From NCBI RefSeq assembly GCF_022179325.1, contig NZ_BPQQ01000071.1, positions 1 through 64,000 on the forward strand: a stretch of 64,000 bases of DNA, in the 5' to 3' direction. Made by a program: the position numbers and the translations under genes. The DNA is from Methylobacterium isbiliense. Its GTDB lineage: Bacteria > Pseudomonadota > Alphaproteobacteria > Rhizobiales > Beijerinckiaceae. The notes below the pieces were generated by a model that saw only the letters and a program-made list of their open reading frames with translations, had not been told where the DNA came from and searched no databases. Shown piece after piece: positions 37,298-47,317 of the stretch. The number at the start of each line of letters is the position of its first letter. Position 1 is the stretch's first letter.

Positions 37298-37350
37298 CAA
37301 AAAGCCGGATTGGACCGGCATGTCAACCGAAACGTTCTTTTTGCAGAACG
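37298..37350 (-). promoter_or_regulatory. Probable metN promoter with palindromic spacer and flanking inverted repeats
   Basis: On the minus strand TTGACA (37326-37321) is followed by exactly 17 bases and then TTTTTG (37303-37298). The spacer is itself an inverted repeat, GCCGG/CCGGC. Just upstream, CGTTCT (37333-37338) and AGAACG (37345-37350) form a second palindrome, and AACGTTCT recurs at 37365-37372. Another stem, GTCCGTC/GACGGAC (37273-37279, 37292-37298), lies in the leader. The GCCGG stem plus five T could alternatively be a leader terminator. No known SAM riboswitch core is seen. Confidence 0.5.
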
Positions 37351-37477
37351 AACCGCGGGAGACCAACGTTCTGCCCGCGCCGGGCCGCGGGGAAGGCCGT
37401 TTCGGCCTGCGCCCCTGTAAGGCCGCCTTAGTACTTCGCGCCTAGTCTGGGCTCGGACCGGGATGAATGGCACGGCA

Positions 37478-38428
37478 ATGTCACATACGAAATTCCGCCT
37501 CGTGACGCGCAGCGATTTCGACGGCCTCGTTTGCGGGGTGCTGCTGCGCGAGCTCGATCTCATCGACGAGATCAAGTTCGTTCATCCCAAGGACATGCAG
37601 GACGGCGTCGTGCCGATCACGGCGCGCGACATCGTCACGAACCTGCCCTACGTCGAGGGCTGCCACCTCGCCTTCGACCACCACGCCAGCGAGGTGACGC
37701 GCGCGGGCGGTCGGGCGCACCCCAACCACGTGATCGACCCGGCCGCGCCCTCCGCCGCGCGCGTGGTCTACGATTACTACGGCGGTCCGGCCGCCTTCCC
37801 GCGCGTCCGCGCCGACCTGATGGCGGCGGTGGACAAGGCGGATTCGGCCCAGTTCACGCACGACGAGATCCTCGACCCGCAGGGCTGGGTGCTCCTGAAC
37901 TTCATCATGGATTCGCGCACCGGACTCGGCCGGTTCCGGGATTTCCGCATCTCGAACTACGACCTGATGATGCAGCTGATCGAGCGCTGCCGCGACAGGC
38001 CGGTCGAGGAGGTGCTGGCGCTGCCGGACGTGCGCGAGCGCGTCGACCTCTACCTCGGCCACCGCGAGCGCTTCGTCGAGCAGGTGCGCCGCTGCACTAC
38101 GGTCCACGGCAAGCTGGCCCTGATCGACCTGCGGTCCGAGGAGGTGATCTACGCCGGCAACCGCTTCATGATCTACGCGCTGTTCCCGGAATGCGACATC
38201 TCGGCCCACGTGCTGTGGGGCCTGCGCCAGCAGAACACGGTCTTCGCCATCGGCAAGTCGATCCTCGACCGCGGCTCGCCCGTCGATGTCGGCGCGGTCT
38301 GCCTCGGCTTCGGCGGCGGCGGCCACAAGGCGGCGGGCACCTGTCAGGTGCCGAACGAACAGGCTGAGGGCGTGAAGGCCAAGCTGATCGCGGTCCTGTC
38401 CGGCCCGCCGTCCCAGGCCGCGGCCTGA
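37478..38428 (+). CDS. DHH-family phosphoesterase
   Basis: Cytoplasmic metal-dependent phosphoesterase of 316 residues. The N-terminal DHH domain has [11 protein letters not shown], the signature DHHASE and a DKADSAQF strand. The C-terminal DHHA1 domain ends in [17 protein letters not shown]. The group includes oligoribonuclease (NrnA), c-di-AMP and exopolyphosphatase-like enzymes; this member cannot be assigned to one substrate. The frame begins at ATG 37463, but ATG 37478 (MSHTKFRL) fits the domain start better. Divergent from metN; nearly abuts the convergent AI-2E gene (31 bases). Confidence 0.85.
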   Translation: MSHTKFRLVTRSDFDGLVCGVLLRELDLIDEIKFVHPKDMQDGVVPITARDIVTNLPYVEGCHLAFDHHASEVTRAGGRAHPNHVIDPAAPSAARVVYDYYGGPAAFPRVRADLMAAVDKADSAQFTHDEILDPQGWVLLNFIMDSRTGLGRFRDFRISNYDLMMQLIERCRDRPVEEVLALPDVRERVDLYLGHRERFVEQVRRCTTVHGKLALIDLRSEEVIYAGNRFMIYALFPECDISAHVLWGLRQQNTVFAIGKSILDRGSPVDVGAVCLGFGGGGHKAAGTCQVPNEQAEGVKAKLIAVLSGPPSQAAA

Positions 38429-38459
38429 TCGCCGCCCGCGGTCCCGCGCGACCGCGGCA

Positions 38460-40448
38460 TCACGCCGGAGCGGGAGCGGTCGGCGCCCGCTCCGCGACCC
38501 CGCGGGCCGGTTCGGCCGCGATGGACGCCTCGATCGCCTCCAGGCAGGCCTCCACGCCGCCCCGCAACGAGGTCACGTAGTAATCCGCCCCCATCTGCCG
38601 CCGCAGCGCCTGGTCCGACAGGATCGCGTCCTCGGCCGGCCACAGGCCGATGAGGATCGGCTTGCCCGGCAGCTTCTCCTGCAGGCGCCGCAGGAGAAAG
38701 CGCAGGTGGGCCGGGTTGCCGCTGATGTCGAGGTAGGAGATGCAGACCATCGCCACGCCCGTGACGTCGAGCGTCCAGATGGCCTCGCGGCTGACCGCCT
38801 CGTGCGGCACCACGCGCGCCCCGAGGCCGTGCTTGCCGAGCAACTGCGCGAGCATCGAGGAGGCGGCCTCGTCGAGCGGACCCCGGCCCGCGATGCACAT
38901 CACGGCGGCCTCCCCCCGCCAGATCGGGGGACGGCGGTCCATCGCGGGCGCCTGGCCGGGCACGGCCTCGTTCTTCGGGTGCGCCTGCTCGGCCAGGGTC
39001 GGCACCTCCGCGTGCGCCTTCGGCTTGGCCCCCGCCGGCTCCTCGTCCGGACGCTTGGCGAACTCGCGCACCAGCGACTGCGTCAGCCCCTTGATGGTCT
39101 CCAGCTGCCGCTCGCCGAGGACGCCGCGCTGGTAGTCGTTGGCGGCGAGCTGCAGCGCCTTGAGCGCCACCTCATCGTAGTAGGAGGAGAGCGAGCGCTC
39201 CTTGAGCATCAGCTCGGCCTGTTCCTGCGCCTCGTCGGGGTCGCCCGCGAGCATGCGCTGGTAGAAGTTCTCCACCGGCGTCAGCGGCGGCCGGTCGCCG
39301 AGCAGCACGTCGAGGAATTCGAGCCGCTCCACGTGCCGGCCGAGCACCACGAGGCAGACGGTGAACGGGGTCGCCAGGATCAGGCCGATCGGGCCCCACA
39401 GGAAGCCCCAGAACAGGGTGGAGACGATCACCGCGAAGGGCGACAGCCCCGTCGAGTGGCCGTAGAGCATCGGCTCGACGACGTGCCCGGTCAGCGGCTC
39501 GGCGACAAGGAACAGCAGGCCCGTCCAGAGCACCATCGACCAGCCGGGATCGACGGCGGCGGCGAGCGCCAGCGGAAAGAGCGCGGCGATGAAGGCGCCG
39601 ATATAGGGCACGAAGCGCATCAGCGCCGAGAACACGCCCCACAGGATCGGGCTCGGCACGCCGATGAACCACAGGCCGATGCCGATCAGCAGGCCGAAAG
39701 CGGCGTTGATGCCGAGCTGCGCGAGGAAGAAGGTGCCGAGCCGTCCCGCCGCGTCGTCCATCGCCATGGTGGTGCGGTGCAGGTCGCTCGACCCGAACAG
39801 CCGGATCAGGCGGTCGCGCAGGTCCTCGCGCTGCATCAGGATGAACACCACGACCACCAGCACGATGCCGACCGTCGTCAGCGGCTCCACCACCGGGCCG
39901 AGGATCCGCTCGGCCAGGGTGAGGGGCGACGGGTCCGGCTCCTGCACCTTGACCAGGACCGGCTTCGGAGCGTCGGCCCCGGCCTGCGCCGCGGTCGCGC
40001 CGGCGGCGGTCGCCTTGTCGGAGGCCTCGCTGATCTGGTGGTGGACCTTGTTGATCAGGGCGTTGGCCCGGCCGAGCACCCCCTCCTGCAGGTTCGACAC
40101 CTTGCGCTGCACGGTGGCTTGGTACTGCGGCAGGTCCTTGGCGAGATCGGCCACCTGCAGGCCGATCGTGGTGCCGATCGCCACGATGACGCCGAGCGCG
40201 AGGATCACCGCGGCGATGACGGACGGCGCGCGCCCCAGGCGCAGGCGCCGGAGCCCGTTGACCACCGGGGCGAGGACGAAGCTCAGCAGCACCGCCAGCA
40301 CGAGCGGGATGAAGACCTCGCGCCCGAGATACAGGGCCGCGATCGTCACGACCGCGATCGCCAAGGTCGCCAGACCGGACGGGCCCGGCGTCGCGGGCGG
40401 GGGCACCCGGGCGGGCCGAGGGGCGGTGGGCTCGACGGGGAGAGGCAT
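38460..40448 (-). CDS. AI-2E family transporter with fused C-terminal cobalamin-binding-like domain
   Basis: Inner-membrane protein of 662 residues. Residues 25-375 form the AI-2E permease (PF01594 type): [19 protein letters not shown], a periplasmic coiled segment at about 103-170, then [27 protein letters not shown] and [32 protein letters not shown] linker (about 380-505) leads to a ~130-residue soluble domain (513-645) with [28 protein letters not shown] and [10 protein letters not shown], like a B12-binding Rossmann fold but without the DxHxxG histidine. The substrate of such permeases is rarely AI-2. Start ATG 40448; monocistronic. Confidence 0.85.
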   Translation of the reverse strand: MPLPVEPTAPRPARVPPPATPGPSGLATLAIAVVTIAALYLGREVFIPLVLAVLLSFVLAPVVNGLRRLRLGRAPSVIAAVILALGVIVAIGTTIGLQVADLAKDLPQYQATVQRKVSNLQEGVLGRANALINKVHHQISEASDKATAAGATAAQAGADAPKPVLVKVQEPDPSPLTLAERILGPVVEPLTTVGIVLVVVVFILMQREDLRDRLIRLFGSSDLHRTTMAMDDAAGRLGTFFLAQLGINAAFGLLIGIGLWFIGVPSPILWGVFSALMRFVPYIGAFIAALFPLALAAAVDPGWSMVLWTGLLFLVAEPLTGHVVEPMLYGHSTGLSPFAVIVSTLFWGFLWGPIGLILATPFTVCLVVLGRHVERLEFLDVLLGDRPPLTPVENFYQRMLAGDPDEAQEQAELMLKERSLSSYYDEVALKALQLAANDYQRGVLGERQLETIKGLTQSLVREFAKRPDEEPAGAKPKAHAEVPTLAEQAHPKNEAVPGQAPAMDRRPPIWRGEAAVMCIAGRGPLDEAASSMLAQLLGKHGLGARVVPHEAVSREAIWTLDVTGVAMVCISYLDISGNPAHLRFLLRRLQEKLPGKPILIGLWPAEDAILSDQALRRQMGADYYVTSLRGGVEACLEAIEASIAAEPARGVAERAPTAPAPA

Positions 40449-40713
40449 GCGGAACTCCGGACGGCGCCGCCCGGCCGCGGAGGCCGGCGGAAGCCCGCTA
40501 ACGCCCCAGACGCCCGAAGGATCGCCCCGCGCCGCGCCCGCCGCGCGAGCGCGGCGCGCCGGGTCATCGTCGTCCCCTCAAAGCCCTGTGCCCAGCGCGG
40601 GTCGAAGAACTCCCCCTAGGTATTCACCGCATGGCTCCCGCCGGGCCGGGCGCGTTGTCCCGCCACGGACCGAGGCCGGTCACCCGCGGCCGGCCTCGCA
40701 GCGGGAGAGCATC

Positions 40714-41886
40714 ATGAGGGCATTGGTGTGGCACGGCACGGCGGACATCCGCTGCGAGACGGTGCCCGATCCGCAGATCGAGGATGACCGCGACGCGATC
40801 ATCCGCGTCACCACCTGCGCCATCTGCGGCTCCGATCTGCACCTCTACGACCACTTCATGCCGGGCATGAAGGCGGGCGACATCATGGGCCACGAGACCA
40901 TGGGCGAGGTGGTCGAGGTGGGACGCGGCGCGAAGGGCGCGCTCAAGGTCGGCGATCGGGTCGTCATTCCCTTCACGATCATCTGCGGCGAGTGCGACCA
41001 GTGCCGCCGCGGCAATTTCTCGGTGTGCGAGCGCTCGAACCGCAACAAGGCCGTCGCCGACAAGGTCTTCGGGCACACCACCGCCGGCCTGTTCGGCTAC
41101 ACCCACCTCACCGGCGGCTATCCGGGAGGGCAGGCCGAGTACCTGCGCGTGCCCTTCGCCGACAAGACCCACATCAAGGTGCCGCGCTCGCTCTCCGACG
41201 AGCAGTTGCTGTTTCTCAGCGACATCTTCCCGACCGGCTGGCAGGCGGCCGTGCAGTGCGACATCGAGCCGACCGACACGGTGGCGATCTGGGGCTGCGG
41301 GCCGGTTGGCCAGATGGCGATCCGCTCGGCCATCCTGCTCGGCGCGCGCCAGGTCGTGGCGATCGACTGCGTGCCGGAGCGCCTCAGCATGGCGCGGGCG
41401 GGCGGCGCCATCACCATCGACTTCCGCGAGGAGAGCGTCGTCGAGCGCCTGAACGACCTGACGAACGGCAAGGGGCCGGAGAAGTGCATCGACGCGGTGG
41501 GCCTGGAGGCGCACGCCACCGCCACCCTCGATTCGATGTACGACCGCGCCAAGCAGGCGGTGATGCTGGAGACCGACCGGCCGCACGTCCTGCGCGAGAT
41601 GATCTACGTCTGCCGCCCGGCCGGCGTGCTCTCGATCCCGGGCGTCTACGGGGGCCTGCTCGACAAGATCCCGTTCGGAGCGGCGATGAACAAGGGGCTC
41701 ACCTTCCGGATGGGCCAGACCCACGTGAACCGCTGGACCGACGACCTGCTGCGGCGGATCGAGGAGGGCCAGATCGACCCCTCCTTCGTCATCACCCACA
41801 CGGTCGGCCTGGAGCAGGGCCCGGAGATGTACAAGACCTTCCGGGACAAGAAGGACAACTGCATCAAGGTCGTGCTGAAGCCCTGA
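40714..41886 (+). CDS. Zinc-dependent alcohol dehydrogenase (formaldehyde dehydrogenase-like branch)
   Basis: NAD(P)-dependent medium-chain dehydrogenase, 390 residues. Catalytic zinc ligands lie in [11 protein letters not shown] and [12 protein letters not shown]; the structural zinc lobe is [16 protein letters not shown]. The nucleotide-binding site is [27 protein letters not shown]. The insertion [33 protein letters not shown] is shared with the glutathione-independent formaldehyde dehydrogenase group. ATG 40714 follows GGGAGAGC. A strong hairpin terminator is found 55 bases after the stop. The physiological alcohol or aldehyde is not determined. Confidence 0.9.
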   Translation: MRALVWHGTADIRCETVPDPQIEDDRDAIIRVTTCAICGSDLHLYDHFMPGMKAGDIMGHETMGEVVEVGRGAKGALKVGDRVVIPFTIICGECDQCRRGNFSVCERSNRNKAVADKVFGHTTAGLFGYTHLTGGYPGGQAEYLRVPFADKTHIKVPRSLSDEQLLFLSDIFPTGWQAAVQCDIEPTDTVAIWGCGPVGQMAIRSAILLGARQVVAIDCVPERLSMARAGGAITIDFREESVVERLNDLTNGKGPEKCIDAVGLEAHATATLDSMYDRAKQAVMLETDRPHVLREMIYVCRPAGVLSIPGVYGGLLDKIPFGAAMNKGLTFRMGQTHVNRWTDDLLRRIEEGQIDPSFVITHTVGLEQGPEMYKTFRDKKDNCIKVVLKP

Positions 41887-41940
41887 CCAGCCTTCGCCGA
41901 ACGGGTCGCCGCTGTGGCGGCGACCGCGATGCGCGATCCA

Positions 41941-41983
41941 GAGCCACTCAGCAGAACCGTCGAAGACCTCTGCTGAGTGGCTC
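41941..41983 (+). terminator. 15-bp perfect terminator hairpin after the alcohol dehydrogenase gene
   Basis: GAGCCACTCAGCAGA (41941-41955) and TCTGCTGAGTGGCTC (41969-41983) pair perfectly around a 13-base loop. It lies between the dehydrogenase stop and the next gene's ATG (42017), so the two genes probably have separate transcripts or reduced read-through. No U-run follows. Confidence 0.7.
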
Positions 41984-42016
41984 GTCCGCCGCCCTCTGCC
42001 GTGAGGACCTTTGCCC

Positions 42017-42598
42017 ATGCCCGCCACGCGCCCCGACCAGACCCTCCTGTCCCGCCGCTCGGCCGAGACCCTGGCCAAGGGCCTCGGGCTGTTCTCGATC
42101 GGCCTCGGGCTCGTCGAACTCCTGGCCCCGCGCCGGGTGACCCGCACCCTCGGGATGCCCGGCTTCGAGGGGCTGGTGCAGGCCTACGGGGTGCGCGAGA
42201 TCACCAACGGGGTGGCGATCCTGGCCTCGCACGATCCTGCGCCCTGGATCTGGACACGCGTCGGGGGCGATGCCCTCGATCTCGCGACGCTCGCCACCGG
42301 CTTCGATTCCGATAACGCCCGCAAGCCGCACGTCATGCTGGCGGTCGCCGCGGTGGCGGGGGTGACGGCGGCGGACATCGTCTGCGCCAAGGCCCTGTCC
42401 GAGCAGCGCGACACCCATCGCGGCAGCTTCCGCGATTTCGGCGACCGCAGCGGCTTCCCGCGCCCGCCGAGCGCCATGCGGGGGGCGGCCCGCGACTTCG
42501 CCGTGCCGAAGGACTTCCGCACGCCCGAGCTGATGCGCCCGTTCGATCAGGCACGCTTCGCCGGCGCGAAGCCGTTCGTGGGCAGCCCGCCGGCCTGA
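42017..42598 (+). CDS. Small membrane protein of unknown function (DUF4267-like)
   Basis: 193 residues. Residues 15-105 resemble the DUF4267-like membrane region also found in front of cyclase/dehydrase domains: [45 protein letters not shown] and [12 protein letters not shown], with a further helix near 100-122. The remaining ~70 residues are polar ([25 protein letters not shown]...), and no cyclase domain is attached. ATG 42017 follows GAGGACC; a TTG at 42011 is possible. It follows the dehydrogenase in the same direction. Function unknown. Confidence 0.65.
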   Translation: MPATRPDQTLLSRRSAETLAKGLGLFSIGLGLVELLAPRRVTRTLGMPGFEGLVQAYGVREITNGVAILASHDPAPWIWTRVGGDALDLATLATGFDSDNARKPHVMLAVAAVAGVTAADIVCAKALSEQRDTHRGSFRDFGDRSGFPRPPSAMRGAARDFAVPKDFRTPELMRPFDQARFAGAKPFVGSPPA

Positions 42599-42720
42599 GC
42601 GCGCGGCCGAGGGCCTTGCGGCGCGGCGCGCCCTTCCTCGCGCGGGATCATCGTATTACATCCGGGGCGGCCGCGTCTTTCCGGCCGTTGACCGATGGAT
42701 CCCCACAAGGCCCACCCGCC

Positions 42721-44130
42721 ATGGCACCCCGCACCCTCTACGACAAGATCTGGGACGACCACGTCGTCGATCGTCAGCCGGACGGCACCTGCCTCCTCTA
42801 CATCGACCGCCACCTCGTGCACGAGGTGACCTCTCCCCAGGCCTTCGAGGGGCTTCGGCTCGCCGGGCGCCGGGTGCGCCATCCCGAGAAGACCCTGGCG
42901 GTCGTCGACCACAACGTGCAGACCTCGGACCGCAGCTTCGGCATCGAGGATCCCGAGAGCCGCACCCAGATCGACACCCTGGCGCGCAACGTGCGCGAGT
43001 TCGGCATCGAGTATTACGACGCGCTCGACCGGCGGCAGGGCATCGTCCACATCATCGGCCCCGAGCAGGGCTTCACCCTGCCCGGCCAGACGATCGTGTG
43101 CGGGGATTCTCACACCTCGACCCACGGCGCCTTCGGAGCGCTCGCCCACGGCATCGGCACCTCGGAGGTGGAGCATGTGCTCGCCACCCAGACGCTGATC
43201 CAGAAGAAGGCGAAGAACATGCGCGTGACGGTGGACGGCACCCTGCCGCCCGGCGTCACCGCCAAGGACATCATCCTGGCGATCATCGGCGAGATCGGCA
43301 CCGCGGGCGGCACCGGCCACGTGCTGGAATATGCCGGCGAGGCGATCCGGAGCCTCTCGATGGAGGGCCGGATGACGATCTGCAACATGTCGATCGAGGG
43401 CGGCGCCCGCGCGGGCCTCGTCGCGCCCGACGCGACCACCTTCGCGTACGTGAAGGACCGGCCGAAGGCGCCGAAGGGCGAGGCGTTCGAGCGCGCCCGC
43501 GCCTACTGGGAGAGCCTCGCCAGTGACGAGGGCGCGCATTTCGACCGCGAGGTGCGCCTCGACGCGGCGAACCTGCCCCCCATCGTCACCTGGGGCACCA
43601 GCCCCGAGGACGTGGTCTCGGTCCAGGGCCGGGTGCCCGACCCGGCGGCGATCGCCGACGAGAACATCCGCCGCTCGAAGGAGCAGGCGCTGGCCTATAT
43701 GGGCCTGGCGCCGGGCACGCCGATCACCGCGATCGGTCTCGACAAGGTGTTCATCGGCTCCTGCACCAACGGGCGCATTGAGGATCTGCGCATCGTGGCG
43801 CGGATGGTCGAGGGCCGGAAGGTCCACCCGAACGTGAGCGCGATGGTGGTGCCGGGCTCGGGCCTCGTGAAGCAGCAGGCGGAGGAGGAGGGCATCGCCC
43901 GCATCCTCACCGAGGCCGGCTTCGACTGGCGCGAGCCGGGCTGCTCGATGTGCCTCGGCATGAACGCCGACCGCCTCAAGCCGCACGAGCGCTGCGCCTC
44001 GACCTCCAACCGCAACTTCGAGGGCCGCCAGGGCCACAAGGGCCGCACGCACCTCGTCTCCCCGGCGATGGCCGCGGCGGCGGCGGTGGCCGGCCACTTC
44101 GTCGACATCCGCGAGTGGCCGCGCCCCTGA
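42721..44130 (+). CDS. leuC: 3-isopropylmalate dehydratase large subunit LeuC
   Basis: Aconitase-family enzyme isomerising 2- to 3-isopropylmalate in leucine synthesis; 469 residues. The 4Fe-4S ligands are visible in [12 protein letters not shown] and GCSMCLGMN. Other family motifs are [53 protein letters not shown] and [33 protein letters not shown] 42721 is the correct start; the upstream frame is not conserved. The small subunit LeuD and LeuB are not adjacent. The next feature is a leucine tRNA. Confidence 0.97.
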   Translation: MAPRTLYDKIWDDHVVDRQPDGTCLLYIDRHLVHEVTSPQAFEGLRLAGRRVRHPEKTLAVVDHNVQTSDRSFGIEDPESRTQIDTLARNVREFGIEYYDALDRRQGIVHIIGPEQGFTLPGQTIVCGDSHTSTHGAFGALAHGIGTSEVEHVLATQTLIQKKAKNMRVTVDGTLPPGVTAKDIILAIIGEIGTAGGTGHVLEYAGEAIRSLSMEGRMTICNMSIEGGARAGLVAPDATTFAYVKDRPKAPKGEAFERARAYWESLASDEGAHFDREVRLDAANLPPIVTWGTSPEDVVSVQGRVPDPAAIADENIRRSKEQALAYMGLAPGTPITAIGLDKVFIGSCTNGRIEDLRIVARMVEGRKVHPNVSAMVVPGSGLVKQQAEEEGIARILTEAGFDWREPGCSMCLGMNADRLKPHERCASTSNRNFEGRQGHKGRTHLVSPAMAAAAAVAGHFVDIREWPRP

Positions 44131-44164
44131 GTGCGAATCCCGTGCCGGCGGTGCCGTTTGGCCG

Positions 44165-44193
44165 TTGACGCTGAGCGCGCCGCCCACTAAACG
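44165..44193 (+). promoter_or_regulatory. Promoter of tRNA-Leu(CAG)
   Basis: TTGACG (44165-44170), a 17-base spacer and TAAACG (44188-44193) form a sigma-70-type promoter; transcription would start about 25 bases before the tRNA at 44225. Confidence 0.6.
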
Positions 44194-44224
44194 ATCCCCA
44201 CCGCGACGCCTCACGGCGCCTCGG

Positions 44225-44309
44225 GCCCAGGTGGCGGAATTGGTAGACGCGCTGGTTTCAGGTACCAGTGGTGCAAGCCGTGGAGGTTCGAGTCCTCTCC
44301 TGGGCACCA
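44225..44309 (+). tRNA. tRNA-Leu (anticodon CAG)
   Basis: Class II tRNA of 85 nt with encoded CCA. The acceptor GCCCAGG pairs with CCTGGGC; the D-arm contains GGCGGAATTGGTAGACGC. The anticodon stem CTGGT/ACCAG carries the loop TTCAGGT with anticodon CAG. The long variable arm and T-loop GGTTCGAGTCC are intact. It reads CUG, the dominant leucine codon of this genome. A clear promoter lies upstream and a U-tract terminator downstream. Confidence 0.97.
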
Positions 44310-44351
44310 ACACCGATCCAAGGTGTTGATGCTCCCCGACGTCATTGTTCT

Positions 44352-44385
44352 ATCCCGTATCCAGGGCGCTGGTGCGGGATTTTTT
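44352..44385 (+). terminator. Intrinsic terminator of tRNA-Leu(CAG)
   Basis: ATCCCG (44352-44357) pairs with CGGGAT (44375-44380), enclosing an inner CCAG/CTGG stem, followed directly by a run of T. It is a textbook intrinsic terminator, the only one in the window with an obvious U-tract at the right place on the plus strand. Confidence 0.85.
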
Positions 44386-44463
44386 GTTGTCTGGCGGAGG
44401 CCGGCGTCCAGGCGGGCACGTGCCCCGCAGCCGATGCAGTGGGTGATGCGAGGCGGCCGGACG

Positions 44464-45393
44464 TCAGTCCTCCGCGGCGACCCAGTGGCCCGGTGCGACC
44501 TCGACGAGATCGCCGGGCAGGCCTGCGCCGTGGGGGGCCGGCGCGGCAGCGGCGAGACGGGCGCGCTCGGCGGCCGGATCGGGGAGGGGGACGGCCGCGA
44601 GCAGGCGCCGGGTGTAGGGGTGGCGCGGATCGTCGTACAGGCGGTCGCTCTCGGCGAGTTCCACGATGCGCCCGCGCCAGAGCACCGCGACCCGGTGGCA
44701 GAGATAGCGCACCATGCGCAGGTCGTGGGAGATGAACAGGTAGGAGAGGCCGAGATCCGCCTGCAGGTCCTGCAGCAGGTTCACCACCTGCGCCTGGATC
44801 GACACGTCGAGGGCGGCGATGGGCTCGTCGGCGACGATGAAGCTGGGCTTCAGGGCGATCGCCCGGGCGATGCAGATGCGCTGGCGCTGGCCGCCGGAGA
44901 ACTGGTGCGGGTAGCGGACCATGAAGACCGGGTCGAGGCCGACACGCCCGAACAGCTGGGCCACCGCATCGCGGCGGTCCTGCGCCGCCATCTCCGGCCG
45001 GTGCAGCCGGAAGGCCTCGGCCACGTAGGCGCCGACGCTCATGCGCGGGTTGAGCGCGGCGTAGGGGTCCTGGAAGACGGTCTGGATGCGGCTGCGCATG
45101 CGCCGCATCGCCTGCGGCGTGAGCGTGGCGAGGTCGGTGCCCTCGAAGGCGACGGTGCCGGCGGTCGGCGGGTTCAGCATGGTGACGGCCCGGCCGATCG
45201 TGGACTTGCCGGACCCCGATTCGCCGACGAGGCCGAGCGTCTCGCCCGGCGCGATGTCGAAGCTGACGTCGCGCACCGCCTGGAACACGTGTCCCCTGCC
45301 GCCCCACCACACCCGCAGCGGATAGGCCTTCGAGAGGTGGCGCACCGAGATCACCGGGCGGGGCGTCGCCCCGAGCGACAGGCGGGCCGTCAT
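44464..45393 (-). CDS. Oligopeptide/dipeptide ABC transporter ATP-binding protein (DppF/OppF type)
   Basis: Second ATPase of the peptide importer, 309 residues. Walker A GESGSGKSTIGR, Q-loop VFQDPYAALNPRM, signature FSGGQRQRICIARAIA, Walker B FIVADEPIAALDVS and H-loop FISHDLRMV are all present, followed by the C-terminal oligopeptide-transporter tail HPYTRRLLAAVPLPDP. The start ATG 45393 overlaps the TGA of the preceding dppD-like gene in an ATGA junction. It is the last gene in the five-gene operon. Confidence 0.93.
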   Translation of the reverse strand: MTARLSLGATPRPVISVRHLSKAYPLRVWWGGRGHVFQAVRDVSFDIAPGETLGLVGESGSGKSTIGRAVTMLNPPTAGTVAFEGTDLATLTPQAMRRMRSRIQTVFQDPYAALNPRMSVGAYVAEAFRLHRPEMAAQDRRDAVAQLFGRVGLDPVFMVRYPHQFSGGQRQRICIARAIALKPSFIVADEPIAALDVSIQAQVVNLLQDLQADLGLSYLFISHDLRMVRYLCHRVAVLWRGRIVELAESDRLYDDPRHPYTRRLLAAVPLPDPAAERARLAAAAPAPHGAGLPGDLVEVAPGHWVAAED

Positions 45394-46418
45394 GGCGCGC
45401 GCTCCTCGGCGAGCCGCGCCGGCAGGTCATACCAAGCGGCCACGAGGTGGCCGGGCGCCGCGCCCGGGGCCTGGATCAGCGGGGGCATCTCCGTCCGGCA
45501 GCGGGGGGTGGCGTAGGTGTTGCGCGGAGCGAAGGGGTCGCCCGGCGGCGGGTGGTGCATGTCGGGCGGGCTGCCGTCGATCTGCTGCAGCCGGCGGCGC
45601 CCGGCCCGCCCGCGGCTGAGATCGGGCAGCGAGCGCAGCAGCCCCAGCGTGTAGGCGTTGCGCGGATCGCGGAAGATGTCGTCCACGGGGCCGCGCTCCA
45701 AGATGCGCCCGGCATACATCACCTGCACGGTGTCGCTGAGGCCCGCCACCACGCCGAGGTCGTGGGTGATCCAGATGATCGCCATGCCGAGTTCGCGCTT
45801 CAGCTCCTGCACCAGGGCGATGATCTCGGCCTGCACGGTCACGTCCAGCGCCGTGGTCGCCTCGTCCGCGATCAGCAGCTTCGGGCGGCAGGCCAGCCCG
45901 ATCGCGATCATCACGCGCTGGCGCTGGCCGCCGGAGAACTCGTGCGGGTACTGGTCGAGGCGGGCGGCCGCGTCCGGGATGCGCACGAGGTCGAGGAGGT
46001 CGCGCGCCCGCGCCCGCGCCGCCCGGCGGTCGAGGCCGAGATGGATGCGCAGCGGCTCGATGATCTGCGCGGCCACCGTCATGCCCGGGTTGAGCGAACT
46101 CATCGGGTCCTGGAACACGAAGCCGATCTCGGCCCCCCTGACGCGGCGCAGGTGCCGCTCGGGCAGCGCCAGGAGATCGCGCCCGCGAAACAGCACCTGC
46201 CCGCCGACGATCCGTCCGGGCGGGCGTGGGATCAGGCCGAGCATCGCGAGCACGTGCACGCTCTTGCCCGAGCCCGACTCGCCGACGACGCCCAGCGTCT
46301 CGCCCTCGTGCAGAGTGTAGGAGATGCCGTTGACGGCATGGACCACGCCGCCCTCGGTGTCGAAGGCCACGCGCAGGTCGCGGACGTCGAGCAGGGGCGG
46401 GCCGACGGATCCCGTCAT
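45390..46418 (-). CDS. Oligopeptide/dipeptide ABC transporter ATP-binding protein (DppD/OppD type)
   Basis: First ATPase of the importer, 342 residues. Walker A GESGSGKSVHVL, Q-loop VFQDPMSSLNPGMTV, signature FSGGQRQRVMIAIGLA, Walker B LIADEATTALDVTVQ and H-loop WITHDLGVVAGL are intact. The C-terminal region NAYTLGLLRSLPDL...GDPFAPRNTYATPRCRTEMP is the family tail, though the iron-sulfur cysteine set common in OppD relatives is reduced to one Cys. It overlaps both neighbours by 4 bases. Confidence 0.93.
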   Translation of the reverse strand: MTGSVGPPLLDVRDLRVAFDTEGGVVHAVNGISYTLHEGETLGVVGESGSGKSVHVLAMLGLIPRPPGRIVGGQVLFRGRDLLALPERHLRRVRGAEIGFVFQDPMSSLNPGMTVAAQIIEPLRIHLGLDRRAARARARDLLDLVRIPDAAARLDQYPHEFSGGQRQRVMIAIGLACRPKLLIADEATTALDVTVQAEIIALVQELKRELGMAIIWITHDLGVVAGLSDTVQVMYAGRILERGPVDDIFRDPRNAYTLGLLRSLPDLSRGRAGRRRLQQIDGSPPDMHHPPPGDPFAPRNTYATPRCRTEMPPLIQAPGAAPGHLVAAWYDLPARLAEERAP

Positions 46419-47317
46419 GTCCGCTGCCTCGGGTCGAGGGCGTCGCGCAGGCCGTCGCCGAGCAGGTTGAAGGCCAGCACCGCGAGGAAGATCGAGACGC
46501 CCGGCCAGATCGCCATCCAGGGCGCCTGCTCCATGAAGTTCTTGGCAACGTTCAGCATGGCGCCCCAGGAGGGCTCGGGCGGCTGCTGGCCGAGGCCGAG
46601 GAAGGAGAGGCTCGCCTCCGCGATGATCGCCGCCGCGATGGTCAGCGTCGCCTGCACGAGGATCGCCGGCACGATGTTGGGCAGGATGTGCACCAGCGCG
46701 ATCCGCCAGGGCGGGTTGCCCACCGCGCGGGCGGCCTCCACGAACTCCTCGGCCGCCACCGCCCGCACCTGCGCGCGCGTGAGCCGCACGAAGATGGAGG
46801 TGGCCGACAGGCCGATCGCCAGCATGGCATTCGTGAGGCTCGGTCCCAGGAAGGCGGCGAGCGCGATCGCCAGGATCAGGAACGGGATGGCGAGGAGCGC
46901 ATCGGTCAGCCGCATGATCGCGCCATCGACCCAGCCGCCCGCGTAGCCCGCGACGAGGCCGATCGGCAGGCCGAGCGCCACGGCGAGGCCCACCGAGACG
47001 AGGCCGGCCCCGAGCGAGGCGCGCGCCCCGTAGATGATGCGCGAGAGCACGTCGCGCCCGACCTCGTCGCCCCCGAACGGGTGGGCGAGGCTTGGCGCGG
47101 CGCGCACCGCCCCCCAGTCGGTGGCGGTCGGGTCGTAGGGCGCGATGACGTCGGCGAGCGCCGCCATGCCGACGACCGCCACCACGATGGCGAGGCCGAT
47201 CACGGCGCCCGGCCGCGCGCAGAGGCGGCGCCAGAAGGCGGCGAGCGAGCCGGGCTCCCGGATGCGTGCGGGCGCGGCGATCCCGGCCGCGCCGGTGACG
47301 GGGGTGCCGGTGCTCAT
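46415..47317 (-). CDS. Oligopeptide/dipeptide ABC transporter permease (DppC type)
   Basis: Inner-membrane permease of 300 residues with an N-terminal OppC_N helix (about 37-59) followed by HPFGGDEVGRDVLSRIIYGARASL, the DppC hallmark. The EAA loop is EFVEAARAVGNPPWRIALVHILPNIVPAILV, and the C-terminus ends in SLSFLGLGQQPPEPSWGAMLN. It overlaps dppB and dppD by 4 bases each, so expression is tightly coupled. Confidence 0.94.
   Translation of the reverse strand: MSTGTPVTGAAGIAAPARIREPGSLAAFWRRLCARPGAVIGLAIVVAVVGMAALADVIAPYDPTATDWGAVRAAPSLAHPFGGDEVGRDVLSRIIYGARASLGAGLVSVGLAVALGLPIGLVAGYAGGWVDGAIMRLTDALLAIPFLILAIALAAFLGPSLTNAMLAIGLSATSIFVRLTRAQVRAVAAEEFVEAARAVGNPPWRIALVHILPNIVPAILVQATLTIAAAIIAEASLSFLGLGQQPPEPSWGAMLNVAKNFMEQAPWMAIWPGVSIFLAVLAFNLLGDGLRDALDPRQRT

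Noticed and set aside
37234-37477. SAM riboswitch upstream of metN
   Set aside because: I could not find the conserved cores of the SAM-I or SAM-II classes; the stems present fit a promoter/operator or a plain terminator.
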